Of a DNA stretch of 12,567 nucleotides, positions 1 to 5,431 are shown piece by piece; the stretch's first letter is position 1; each line of letters starts with the position of its first letter. The stretch comes from an uncultured Blautia sp. (GTDB taxonomy: Bacteria; Bacillota; Clostridia; Lachnospirales; Lachnospiraceae). The notes below the pieces were generated by a model. That model was not told the DNA's origin, made no database searches, and saw nothing but the letters and a program-made list of their open reading frames with translations. Location of the stretch: assembly GCA_900543715.1 (NCBI GenBank), contig UQSX01000085.1, forward strand, positions 1-12,567, in the 5' to 3' direction. A program made the position numbers and the translations under genes.

Positions 1-72
1 CGAGATAGCTCAGTTGGCTAGAGCATACGGTTCATACCCGTAGTGTCGAGGGTTCAAATCCCCCTCTCGCTA
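1..72 (+). tRNA. tRNA-Met (CAT), elongator type, missing its first two bases at the window edge
   Basis: The cloverleaf can be drawn by hand. The D arm is GCTC/GAGC (8-11 with 21-24). The anticodon stem is TACGG/CCGTA (26-30 with 38-42), with loop 31-37 and anticodon CAT at 33-35. The T arm is 48-52 with 60-64 around TTCAAAT. The 3' acceptor strand 65-71 is followed by discriminator A72. It pairs with CGAGA at 1-5, so acceptor bases 1 and 2 lie before the window. The anticodon stem lacks the three G-C pairs typical of initiator tRNA, so this is probably elongator tRNA-Met. A tRNA-Ile2 with a modified CAT anticodon is the less likely alternative. CCA is not encoded. The T stem has one A-C mismatch (49 with 63). 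Confidence 0.95.
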
Positions 73-75
73 TTA

Positions 76-112
76 AAAACAGGCTGTCTTTTAACGAGAC
101 AGCCTGTTTTTT
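76..112. terminator. Bidirectional hairpin terminator between tRNA-Met and proC
   Basis: A perfect stem pairs 76-89 with 97-110 around a 7-base loop. Its core is ACAGGCTGTCT/AGACAGCCTGT. On the plus strand it ends in a run of six T (107-112), suited to ending the tRNA transcript. On the minus strand the complement of the A-run at 76-79 supplies U residues just after the proC stop codon (121-123). It is therefore probably used by both converging units. Confidence 0.9.
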
Positions 113-120
113 GAGAATTC

Positions 121-915
121 TCAGAGCTTTTTTGTTTTAGCGATGCAGGCCCGGACTGCGTCCATTACCGCACTTCGCATTCCTTCTTTTTCCAATACAT
201 TGACGCCTTCGATAGTGGTGCCTCCGGGAGAGCAGACCATATCCTTTAAAGCCCCGGGGTGAAGTCCGGTTTCCAGAACCATTTTTGCGCTTCCAAGGAC
301 AGACTGAGCGGCAAATTCGTAAGCCTGTTTCCGGGGCATTCCTTCTGCTACGGCACCGTCTGCAAGAGCCTCGATAAACATGAAGACAAAGGCAGGGGAG
401 CTCCCGCTGACAGCTCCTACGATATCCAGGATAGGCTCTGTGACCACTGCAGCTTTTCCAAAAGAGCCCAGAAGGGTGAGCACCTGAGAGATTTCTTCTT
501 CTGTTGCCAGATCATCAGGACATACGCCTGTGATTCCTTCTCCCACCAGGGCAGGAGTATTGGGCATTGTACGGATGATCTTTTTATCTTTGCCGAAATT
601 TTCTTTTAACCACGCGAGAGTTTTTCCGGCAGCAATGGATACCAGAACCTGTCCGTCTTTGCGGCTTTCGCAGATCTGGCGTGCAACTTCTTCACAGAAC
701 TGGGGCTTTACAGCCAGAAAAAGATAATCAGCCTGTGCGGCCACTGTCAGATTGTCTGTTGTACAGGAAATACCCAGAGTATCCTGGACCTTTTTGGCAG
801 ATGCTTCAGTTTTTACTGAGGCGATGATTTCCTCTCTGGTTACAATCCCCTTTTTTAATGCACCGTTGATAACTGCGGAAGCCATGTTTCCACAGCCTAT
901 AAATCCAAATTTCAT
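121..915 (-). CDS. proC: Pyrroline-5-carboxylate reductase (last step of proline synthesis)
   Basis: The 264-residue protein has the usual length for ProC, the cytoplasmic enzyme that reduces pyrroline-5-carboxylate to L-proline with NAD(P)H. Seen in the sequence: an N-terminal Rossmann start with GCGNMA at residues 7-12, AVKP at 68-71, RTMPNTPA at 115-122, the family signature around AVSGSSPAF at 168-176, and SPGGTTIEG at 229-237. The last two lie in the all-helical C-terminal dimerisation and substrate domain. The start at 915 is fixed by an AGGAGGT ribosome site (complement of 923-929) 7 bases upstream. It is a single-gene unit with its own promoter, convergent with the tRNA and divergent from the small gene at 1086. 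No odd residues or truncation were seen. Confidence 0.97.
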   Translation of the reverse strand: MKFGFIGCGNMASAVINGALKKGIVTREEIIASVKTEASAKKVQDTLGISCTTDNLTVAAQADYLFLAVKPQFCEEVARQICESRKDGQVLVSIAAGKTLAWLKENFGKDKKIIRTMPNTPALVGEGITGVCPDDLATEEEISQVLTLLGSFGKAAVVTEPILDIVGAVSGSSPAFVFMFIEALADGAVAEGMPRKQAYEFAAQSVLGSAKMVLETGLHPGALKDMVCSPGGTTIEGVNVLEKEGMRSAVMDAVRACIAKTKKL

Positions 916-942
916 TTGTGAGACCTCCTGTTGTTTTCCTTC

Positions 943-971
943 ATTATGAAGGGCGGGGAAGAATTTTGCAA
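943..971 (-). promoter_or_regulatory. Sigma-A-type promoter for proC
   Basis: On the minus strand a -35 TTGCAA (966-971) and a -10 CATAAT (943-948) are separated by exactly 17 bases. The predicted start of transcription falls near 935, giving a leader of about 20 bases that carries the ribosome site. It is called by consensus and spacing only. Confidence 0.65.
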
Positions 972-993
972 GAGCGAATTATGCAGACGTCCC

Positions 994-1022
994 TTGTAAC
1001 CCCAGGCGAGATGTGCTATCCT
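994..1022 (+). promoter_or_regulatory. Candidate promoter for the small gene at 1086
   Basis: TTGTAA (994-999) and TATCCT (1017-1022) are 17 bases apart. A TG two positions before the -10 (1014-1015) gives an extended -10. It lies back to back with the proC promoter, 22 bases between the two -35 boxes. The -10 match is modest. Confidence 0.45.
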
Positions 1023-1085
1023 AAAAGACAGCGGTCTGGCTGATGGCCGGGCTATTTTCGTGAGATAAAAAAGGAGAAGAAATTT

Positions 1086-1352
1086 ATGAGCATAAGCAAA
1101 GAAGTGTTTACCGTCTATCATTGTAAATCCTGCAATAAAATCGAGGTGACTCAGTATATTTCCAGAGAACAGATGGAAGAGCTGGGCTTTACCGAGGAGG
1201 AGTTAAGGCCGATCTGCCCGGTAACAGGAAGCTCAGATCTGGAAGAACTTGGTCAGATGACAGAGAATGAACTGCGTCATTTTTCTTACAGCGATGTTGA
1301 GGGAGTTAAGAAATATATGGCGGACAGGAATAATCCGGCTCCCCGTCTGTAA
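1086..1352 (+). CDS. Small cysteine-containing protein of unknown function
   Basis: I do not recognise this 88-residue protein. It has a good ribosome site (AGGAG at 1072-1076, 9 bases before the ATG), a candidate promoter and a hairpin after its stop, so it is probably a real one-gene unit. A CKSC pair at residues 13-16 is preceded by His12. A third cysteine sits in CPVTG at 44-48, and His65 lies further on. This could form a small zinc-ribbon-like site, but only three cysteines are present, so metal binding is inference. The middle and C-terminal parts are acidic and probably helical. There is no signal peptide or membrane segment, so it should be cytoplasmic. Its neighbours (proC, a transport lipoprotein) do not suggest a role. 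Confidence 0.8.
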   Translation: MSISKEVFTVYHCKSCNKIEVTQYISREQMEELGFTEEELRPICPVTGSSDLEELGQMTENELRHFSYSDVEGVKKYMADRNNPAPRL

Positions 1353-1394
1353 AATCAGTGACATTTCCCGGAAGAATACATATTTTATATTATA

Positions 1395-1430
1395 CCCCGC
1401 GCAAGAAAACCTGCTGCGGGGATTTTCTTT
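1395..1430 (+). terminator. Probable terminator after the small gene
   Basis: CCCCGC (1395-1400) pairs with GCGGGG (1416-1421). The stem extends inward by GCA/TGC with one bulged T at 1415. The interrupted T-rich tail ATTTTCTTT (1422-1430) follows. It lies 42 bases after the stop codon at 1352 and ahead of the lipoprotein gene, so some read-through is possible. Confidence 0.6.
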
Positions 1431-1499
1431 CATATTGTTCTTTGCAGACAGAGGGCAACTTGAGAGAAGAAAAAGATGTATTTGGGAAGGGAGAAAAAT

Positions 1500-2546
1500 A
1501 TGAAAAAGATCACAGCTTTCTTCAGTGCAGGAATTCTTGCTCTGGGGCTTTTGTTTACAGGCTGCGGGGAAGATAAGGCCGAAGAAACAAACCTGGCGGA
1601 AACCAGCGGGGAGACCGCCAAGAGAGAAGAACTGCAGAAGGTTACTTTAAACGAGGTAGCTCATTCCATCTTCTATGCTCCTCAGTATGTGGCTATTGAA
1701 GAAGGATACTTTGTGGAAGAAGGGATCAAATTGGAAGTGGTCACAGGATTTGGCGCCGATAAGGTTATGGCTTCCGTACTGTCCGGTGAGTCAGATATCG
1801 GCTTTATGGGGTCAGAGTCTTCCATTTATGCATATCAGCAGGGTGCTAATGATCCGGTGATCAATTTTGCCCAGCTTACCCAGAGAGCAGGAAACTTCGT
1901 GGTGGCAAGAGAAGAAATGCCGGATTTCCAGTGGACGGATCTCATAGGGAAGGATGTACTGGGCGGAAGAAAAAGCGGTATGCCAGAAATGGTTTTTGAA
2001 TATATTCTGAAACAGAAAGGCATTGACCCGGATAAGGACCTGAATATTGACCGAAGTATTGATTTTGGCTCAACGGCAGCAGCCTTTGCAGGAGGTCAGG
2101 GAGAATTCAGCATTGAATTTGAACCTTCTGCTACAGCCCTGGAACAGGAAGGGGCAGGATATGTGGTAGCTTCCTGCGGCGTGGAGTCCGGGTATGTGCC
2201 CTATACCGCTTACAGTGCAAAAGAAAGTTATATAGAAGAACACCCGGAAATCATCCAGGGCTTTGTAAATGCGCTGCAGAGAGGAATGGATTATGTAAAT
2301 TCCCATACAGCAGAAGAAATCGCACAGATCATCCAGCCTCAGTTTAAGGAGAACGATCTGGAAACCATTACTACTATTGTAAAGAGATATCAGGAACAGG
2401 ATACCTGGAAGGAAGATCTGATCTTCCAGGAAGAAAGTTTTGAACTGCTCCAGGATATTTTAGACAGTGCGGGAGAACTGGAAGAAAGAGTTCCCTATGA
2501 AGATCTGGTAGATGTCAGATATGCGCAGAAAGCTTTGGAAGAATAG
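1500..2546 (+). CDS. NMT1/THI5-like ABC transporter solute-binding lipoprotein, substrate unknown
   Basis: The 348-residue protein looks like the extracytoplasmic binding component of an ABC importer of the SsuA/TauA/ThiY (NMT1) type. These proteins carry aliphatic sulfonates, nitrate, pyrimidine precursors of thiamine or similar small molecules. It starts with a lipoprotein signal: charged MKK, a hydrophobic stretch, then FTGC with the lipid-carrying Cys22. A short acidic linker follows. The fold begins with the family's typical 'FYAPQYVAIEEGYF' stretch, followed by a VLSGESDIGFMG segment and a helical C-terminal part. The start at 1500 is preferred over ATG 1476 because AAGGGAG (1487-1493) lies 6 bases upstream and because it puts the signal at the N terminus. 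No permease or ATPase gene adjoins it, which is unusual. No TPP riboswitch was found upstream. The substrate cannot be told from sequence. Confidence 0.9.
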   Translation: MKKITAFFSAGILALGLLFTGCGEDKAEETNLAETSGETAKREELQKVTLNEVAHSIFYAPQYVAIEEGYFVEEGIKLEVVTGFGADKVMASVLSGESDIGFMGSESSIYAYQQGANDPVINFAQLTQRAGNFVVAREEMPDFQWTDLIGKDVLGGRKSGMPEMVFEYILKQKGIDPDKDLNIDRSIDFGSTAAAFAGGQGEFSIEFEPSATALEQEGAGYVVASCGVESGYVPYTAYSAKESYIEEHPEIIQGFVNALQRGMDYVNSHTAEEIAQIIQPQFKENDLETITTIVKRYQEQDTWKEDLIFQEESFELLQDILDSAGELEERVPYEDLVDVRYAQKALEE

Positions 2547-2560
2547 CAGAGGATAAAGAG

Positions 2561-2618
2561 AAGCAGCCGGAAATTGGGAGCCTCAAAGAGAAGGCTTTCA
2601 GAGAGTTTCCGGCTGCTT
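2561..2618. terminator. Long two-tier hairpin between convergent genes, likely bidirectional terminator
   Basis: A perfect 13-bp stem (2561-2573 with 2606-2618, core GCAGCCGGAAA) encloses 32 bases. These contain an inner stem AGCC/GGCT (2579-2582 with 2593-2596). It sits between the stops of the lipoprotein gene (2546) and the CYTH gene (2637 on the minus strand). Only a short T-run follows on either strand, so it may protect RNA 3' ends as much as end transcription. Confidence 0.65.
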
Positions 2619-2636
2619 TAAAGCACCTCCAGGACG

Positions 2637-3098
2637 TTAGCTTTTTGGTGAAAGGTCTTTCCTGGACAATGTGCTGTTGTGATATGCACTTGAAAAGGTC
2701 ACATCTTCTCCAAACCATTCAGGAGGAGTAAAGGCGTTGGCTTCTTCCTCAGTGGGAAACTCCACTTCTGCCAGCCATAATCCTTCATAAGGAGTGTCAA
2801 AGACGTCCAGTTCAATGGTAAGAACATCTGTAAGAGGCAGAAGATAGCGGGTTTTGGAAAGTATGATGCCGTCTGCCTTTTTCAGAAGATGTTCATAGGC
2901 TTCCTGATTCAGTGGAAGATTATATTCTTCCCGCACCATCAGGCCGCCTCCTTTGTAAGTGAGGAAATAGTCCTGATCCTGACGGCGGATGCGGACTACG
3001 GGGTTTGTGCAGAGATAGGCCTGCTGGATCTTTTTATGAGAATACTTTTCCAGATCATCCGGAAGTTTGTGGATCAGATATTTTCTTTCGATTTCCAT
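2637..3098 (-). CDS. CYTH-domain protein, probable triphosphate tunnel metalloenzyme
   Basis: The 153-residue cytoplasmic protein belongs to the CYTH/TTM superfamily, which holds an eight-stranded barrel that binds a triphosphate group and divalent metal. The hallmark EIERK (E2, E4, K6 of ExExK) is at the very start. Further tunnel-type charged pairs follow: R36/R38, K49, R56-E57-E58, K82/R84, E96/D98 and E111/E113. The short length, with no extra domain, resembles bacterial inorganic tripolyphosphatases of this family more than adenylate cyclase CyaB or thiamine triphosphatase. The exact substrate is inference. An AGGAGGG ribosome site (complement of 3105-3111) 6 bases upstream fixes the start. 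It is transcribed alone, divergently from the DJ-1 family gene, with overlapping promoters. Confidence 0.92.
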   Translation of the reverse strand: MEIERKYLIHKLPDDLEKYSHKKIQQAYLCTNPVVRIRRQDQDYFLTYKGGGLMVREEYNLPLNQEAYEHLLKKADGIILSKTRYLLPLTDVLTIELDVFDTPYEGLWLAEVEFPTEEEANAFTPPEWFGEDVTFSSAYHNSTLSRKDLSPKS

Positions 3099-3129
3099 AG
3101 AAATCCCTCCTGTTCTTTTTCTACAGTTA

Positions 3130-3157
3130 GTTATATCACAGACCTTGAAAAAAGCAA
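3130..3157 (-). promoter_or_regulatory. Candidate promoter for the CYTH gene
   Basis: On the minus strand TTGCTT (complement of 3152-3157) and TATAAC (complement of 3130-3135) are 16 bases apart. TGA directly before the -10 makes it an extended -10. It overlaps the plus-strand promoter at 3145-3172 by 13 bases. Confidence 0.55.
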
Positions 3158-3172
3158 AGGACCCCTTATAAA
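3145..3172 (+). promoter_or_regulatory. Candidate upstream promoter for the DJ-1 family gene
   Basis: TTGAAA (3145-3150) and TATAAA (3167-3172) are 16 bases apart, matching the sigma-A consensus at 10 of 12 positions. Its predicted start near 3179 would give a leader of about 125 bases. It would compete with the minus-strand CYTH promoter for the same DNA. Confidence 0.5.
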
Positions 3173-3219
3173 GAACAGGATTTCTTTATGAAAATTTTAA
3201 ATCAGACAATAGAAAAGTG

Positions 3220-3228
3220 TGATACAAT
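3220..3228 (+). promoter_or_regulatory. Candidate downstream promoter (extended -10) for the DJ-1 family gene
   Basis: TGATACAAT gives an extended -10 (TG, one base, TACAAT at 3223-3228) inside GTGTGATACAAT. No convincing -35 lies 16-18 bases upstream. It is the second plus-strand candidate after 3145-3172. Confidence 0.45.
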
Positions 3229-3251
3229 ACTCAGTAGAGAATTTACCCTGA

Positions 3252-3278
3252 CCGGACAAAAAATATGTCTTTGTTCGG
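3252..3278 (+). other. Leader stem-loop before the DJ-1 family gene
   Basis: CCGGACAAA (3252-3260) pairs with TTTGTTCGG (3270-3278), nine pairs with one G-U, around a 9-base loop. It lies in the mRNA leader from either candidate promoter and ends about 15 bases before the ribosome site. There is no T-run, so it is not a terminator. It could affect mRNA stability or start efficiency. It matches no riboswitch I recognise. Confidence 0.5.
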
Positions 3279-3305
3279 AGAGAGGAGAAAAGAGAGGAAT
3301 AAGCT

Positions 3306-3872
3306 ATGGCAAATGTATATGTATTTACAGCGGACGGTTTTGAAGAAATAGAAGGGCTGACAGTAGTGGATCTGATGAGAAGAGCCGGGGCCCGGACCCA
3401 GATGGTTTCCATCAGCGACAGATTAGCCGTACAGGGAAGCCATGGGATCGAGATCAAGGCAGACACCTTTTTTGATGATGCGGATTTTGATAAGGCAGAT
3501 CTTCTGGTGCTGCCAGGGGGCATGCCGGGGACCCTTCATCTGGGAGAACATCAGGGGCTGACAAAGCTTTTGCAGGATTTTGCGGCCCAGGGCAAGAGGA
3601 TCGCCGCAATCTGTGCAGCTCCCAGTGTGCTTGGGGATCTTGGCCTGCTGGAGGGAAAACATGCTGTGTGCTATCCGGGCTTTGAGGACAGGCTGACAGG
3701 AGCCCTGGTAGAGAAAAAAGAAGTAGTTACAGACGGCAGCATTACCACCAGCAGGGGGCTGGGAACTGCGATCCCCTTTGCCCTGGAGCTGATATCCCTG
3801 CTCTTTGGCCCTGAAAAAGCAGAAGAGATAAAGAAATCTGTGATCTATCAGGAAAGTCCGGCTGCAGACTGA
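3306..3872 (+). CDS. DJ-1/PfpI (ThiJ) family protein
   Basis: The 188-residue length matches DJ-1/YajL-type proteins, which have a flavodoxin-like fold and act in oxidative or carbonyl stress (reported as glyoxalase III, deglycase or chaperone). Seen: FEEIEG with Glu16, the conserved glutamate that contacts the catalytic cysteine, LPGGMPG at 69-75, and the nucleophile elbow AICAAP with Cys103. TDGSITTSRG in the C-terminal half is typical of the DJ-1 branch rather than intracellular PfpI proteases. The residue set is intact, so an active protein is likely, though the cellular substrate cannot be inferred. The ribosome site AGGA (3295-3298) lies 7 bases from the ATG. The gene stands alone between the CYTH gene and tig, with no clear terminator after it. 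Read-through into tig is therefore possible. Confidence 0.95.
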   Translation: MANVYVFTADGFEEIEGLTVVDLMRRAGARTQMVSISDRLAVQGSHGIEIKADTFFDDADFDKADLLVLPGGMPGTLHLGEHQGLTKLLQDFAAQGKRIAAICAAPSVLGDLGLLEGKHAVCYPGFEDRLTGALVEKKEVVTDGSITTSRGLGTAIPFALELISLLFGPEKAEEIKKSVIYQESPAAD

Positions 3873-3929
3873 CTCTTTGGAAAAACGGCAGGAGCAGTTT
3901 TGACTTGGGAACGGCCTGGAAAGGAAGGA

Positions 3930-3946
3930 CTGTAAGTAAATTACAG
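3930..3946. promoter_or_regulatory. Operator-like inverted repeat upstream of the tig promoter
   Basis: CTGTAA-GTAAA-TTACAG is a perfect 6-bp dyad with a 5-base spacer, 33 bases upstream of the -10. Its left half lies in the first direct-repeat copy. It is not a CtsR or CIRCE site. The binding protein, if any, is unknown. Confidence 0.35.
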
Positions 3947-3976
3947 AAAAAAATACTGGCGTTTTCGGCCTCCTTG

Positions 3977-3985
3977 TGATATACT
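3977..3985 (+). promoter_or_regulatory. Candidate extended -10 promoter for tig and the downstream protease cluster
   Basis: TGATATACT gives TG, one base, then TATACT (3980-3985). No good -35 sits 17 bases upstream (TGGCGT at 3957-3962). The predicted start near 3992 gives a leader of about 90 bases. No other clear promoter was found before tig. Confidence 0.5.
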
Positions 3986-4013
3986 GTGTTAATGACTGTA
4001 AGTATGAGAAAAA

Positions 4014-4034
4014 ACGCTGTTCTAAAAAAGCGTA
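4014..4034 (+). other. Small stem-loop in the tig leader
   Basis: ACGCT (4014-4018) pairs with AGCGT (4030-4034) around an 11-base A-rich loop. It is weak and may be fortuitous. It lies about 30 bases before the tig ribosome site. Confidence 0.3.
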
Positions 4035-4081
4035 TTTACAGAACAGAAGGTATATAGAAATTCAAGGAGGAATCATTAACA

Positions 4082-5395
4082 ATGAGTGTACAGGTAGAAA
4101 ACTTAGAAAAGAACATGGCAAAGCTGACCGTAGAAGTCAGCCCGGAGGATTTTGAGAAGGCAGTGCAGGCTGCATATATGAAGAGCAAAAACCGTATCAC
4201 TATCCCTGGATTCCGTAAAGGAAAAGCTCCTCGTATCATGATCGAAAAAATGTACGGCGCTGGTATTTTCTATGAAGATGCTGCAAATGCACTGATCCAG
4301 GAAGAGTATCCGAAGGCTGCAGAGGAAAGCAAGCTGGATATCGTATCTCAGCCTGAGATCGACATTGTTCAGATCGAGAAGGGCAAACCTTTTATTTTTA
4401 CTGCGGAAGTTGCTGTGAAGCCTGAAGTAACTCTGGGCGAGTATAAAGGAGTAGAGGTAGAGGTTTCTCCTGTAGAAGTAACTGAAGAAGAAGTTGCTGC
4501 TGAATTAAAGAGAGAGCAGGAAAATAACTCCAGAACTATCGACGTGGATGACAGAGCTGTAGAGCAGGGCGATATGATCACTCTTGACTTTGAGGGATTT
4601 GTAGACGGAGAAGCTTTTGAAGGTGGAAAAGGTACAGACTATCCTCTGACCATCGGATCCAATTCCTTTATTCCAGGATTTGAGGATCAGCTGGTAGGCG
4701 CCAAGATCGGTGAGGAGAAGGAAGTAAACGTTACATTCCCAGAAAACTATCATGCAAATGATCTGGCTGGAAAGCCTGCTGTATTTAAGTGTACAGTAAA
4801 AGCCATCAAGGTAAAAGAGCTGCCTGAACTGGATGATGAATTTGCAAAAGATGTATCTGAGTTTGACACTCTGGAAGAGTACAAGGCAGACATTGAGAAA
4901 AACTTAAGAACTCGTAAAGAAGACGTTGCCAAGAGAGAAAAAGAAGACAAGGCTGTAGATGCTGTTATCGCAAATGCACAGATGGATATTCCGGAGCCGA
5001 TGATCCAGAATCAGATCAACCAGCTTATGCAGGACTTCATCAGAAGAATGCAGGCTCAGGGACTGTCTATTGATCAGTACTATCAGTTTACAGGTCTTGA
5101 CAACGAAAAGATCCAGGAGCAGATGAGACCTCAGGCGCTGAAGAGGATCCAGAGCCGCCTGGTGCTTGAGAAAGTTGCAGAAGTTGAGAATATCCAGATT
5201 TCCGATGAGAAATTTGAGGAAGAAGTAAAGAGAATGGCTGACATGTATAAGATGGAAGCCGACAAACTGAAAGAGATGATGGGTGACTATGAGAAAGAGC
5301 AGATCAAGATGGATATGGCTGTTCAGGAAGCAGTTACCCTGGTTGCAGATGCTGCAAAGACAGTAGAGAAAAAGGAAGAGGAAAAAGCTGAGTAA
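4082..5395 (+). CDS. tig: Trigger factor, ribosome-bound chaperone and peptidyl-prolyl isomerase
   Basis: The 437-residue protein has the full three-domain layout. The N-terminal ribosome-binding domain (about 1-145) carries the signature GFRKGKAP at 43-50 that docks on ribosomal protein L23 at the exit tunnel. An FKBP-type prolyl isomerase domain follows (about 160-245, from GDMITLDFEGFVDG). The rest is the helical SurA-like C-terminal arm domain, with a charged EEEKAE end. It binds nascent chains as they leave the ribosome. AAGGAGG (4064-4070) lies 11 bases before the ATG, slightly far, but the N terminus MSVQVE fits the family exactly. Codons such as GTA, GCA, CGT and AGA are strongly preferred, which suggests high expression. 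It heads the cluster tig-clpP-clpX-lon-ysxC, with 36 bases to clpP. Confidence 0.98.
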   Translation: MSVQVENLEKNMAKLTVEVSPEDFEKAVQAAYMKSKNRITIPGFRKGKAPRIMIEKMYGAGIFYEDAANALIQEEYPKAAEESKLDIVSQPEIDIVQIEKGKPFIFTAEVAVKPEVTLGEYKGVEVEVSPVEVTEEEVAAELKREQENNSRTIDVDDRAVEQGDMITLDFEGFVDGEAFEGGKGTDYPLTIGSNSFIPGFEDQLVGAKIGEEKEVNVTFPENYHANDLAGKPAVFKCTVKAIKVKELPELDDEFAKDVSEFDTLEEYKADIEKNLRTRKEDVAKREKEDKAVDAVIANAQMDIPEPMIQNQINQLMQDFIRRMQAQGLSIDQYYQFTGLDNEKIQEQMRPQALKRIQSRLVLEKVAEVENIQISDEKFEEEVKRMADMYKMEADKLKEMMGDYEKEQIKMDMAVQEAVTLVADAAKTVEKKEEEKAE

Positions 5396-5431
5396 TTCTA
5401 CTTCCTTTGACGGATAAATAGGAGGATTTTC

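Larger units (their letters stand above)
3108..3180. repeat. 11-bp inverted repeat flanking the divergent promoters
   Basis: TCCTGTTCTTT at 3108-3118 and its exact reverse complement at 3170-3180 are 51 bases apart. The left arm overlaps the CYTH ribosome site. The right arm lies at the predicted plus-strand transcription start. No function is known. It could be a pair of protein-binding sites or coincidence. Confidence 0.5.
3928..4004 (+). repeat. 11-bp direct repeat around the tig promoter
   Basis: GACTGTAAGTA occurs at 3928-3938 and again, identically, at 3994-4004. One copy is upstream of the -10 and one starts at about the predicted transcription start. The spacing is 66 bases. The wider region (3873-4081) has no gene. 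Confidence 0.55.

Noticed and set aside
1358..1386. Possible promoter for the lipoprotein gene (GTGACA-17-TATTTT)
   Set aside because: The -10 is poor, and the predicted transcript would start at the foot of the terminator-like hairpin at 1395. Too weak to list as a feature.
1353..1499. Thiamine (TPP) riboswitch before the THI5-like binding protein
   Set aside because: The conserved CTGAGA and ACCTGAT-type elements are missing; the only near match is TTGAGAGAAG.
1476..1499. Upstream in-frame ATG for the solute-binding protein
   Set aside because: It would put eight polar residues before the lipoprotein signal. The ribosome site AAGGGAG fits the ATG at 1500.
3873..4081. A small gene or small RNA in the 209-base gap before tig
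   Set aside because: I see no start codon with a ribosome site and no terminator-closed unit, only the promoter, repeats and leader of tig.
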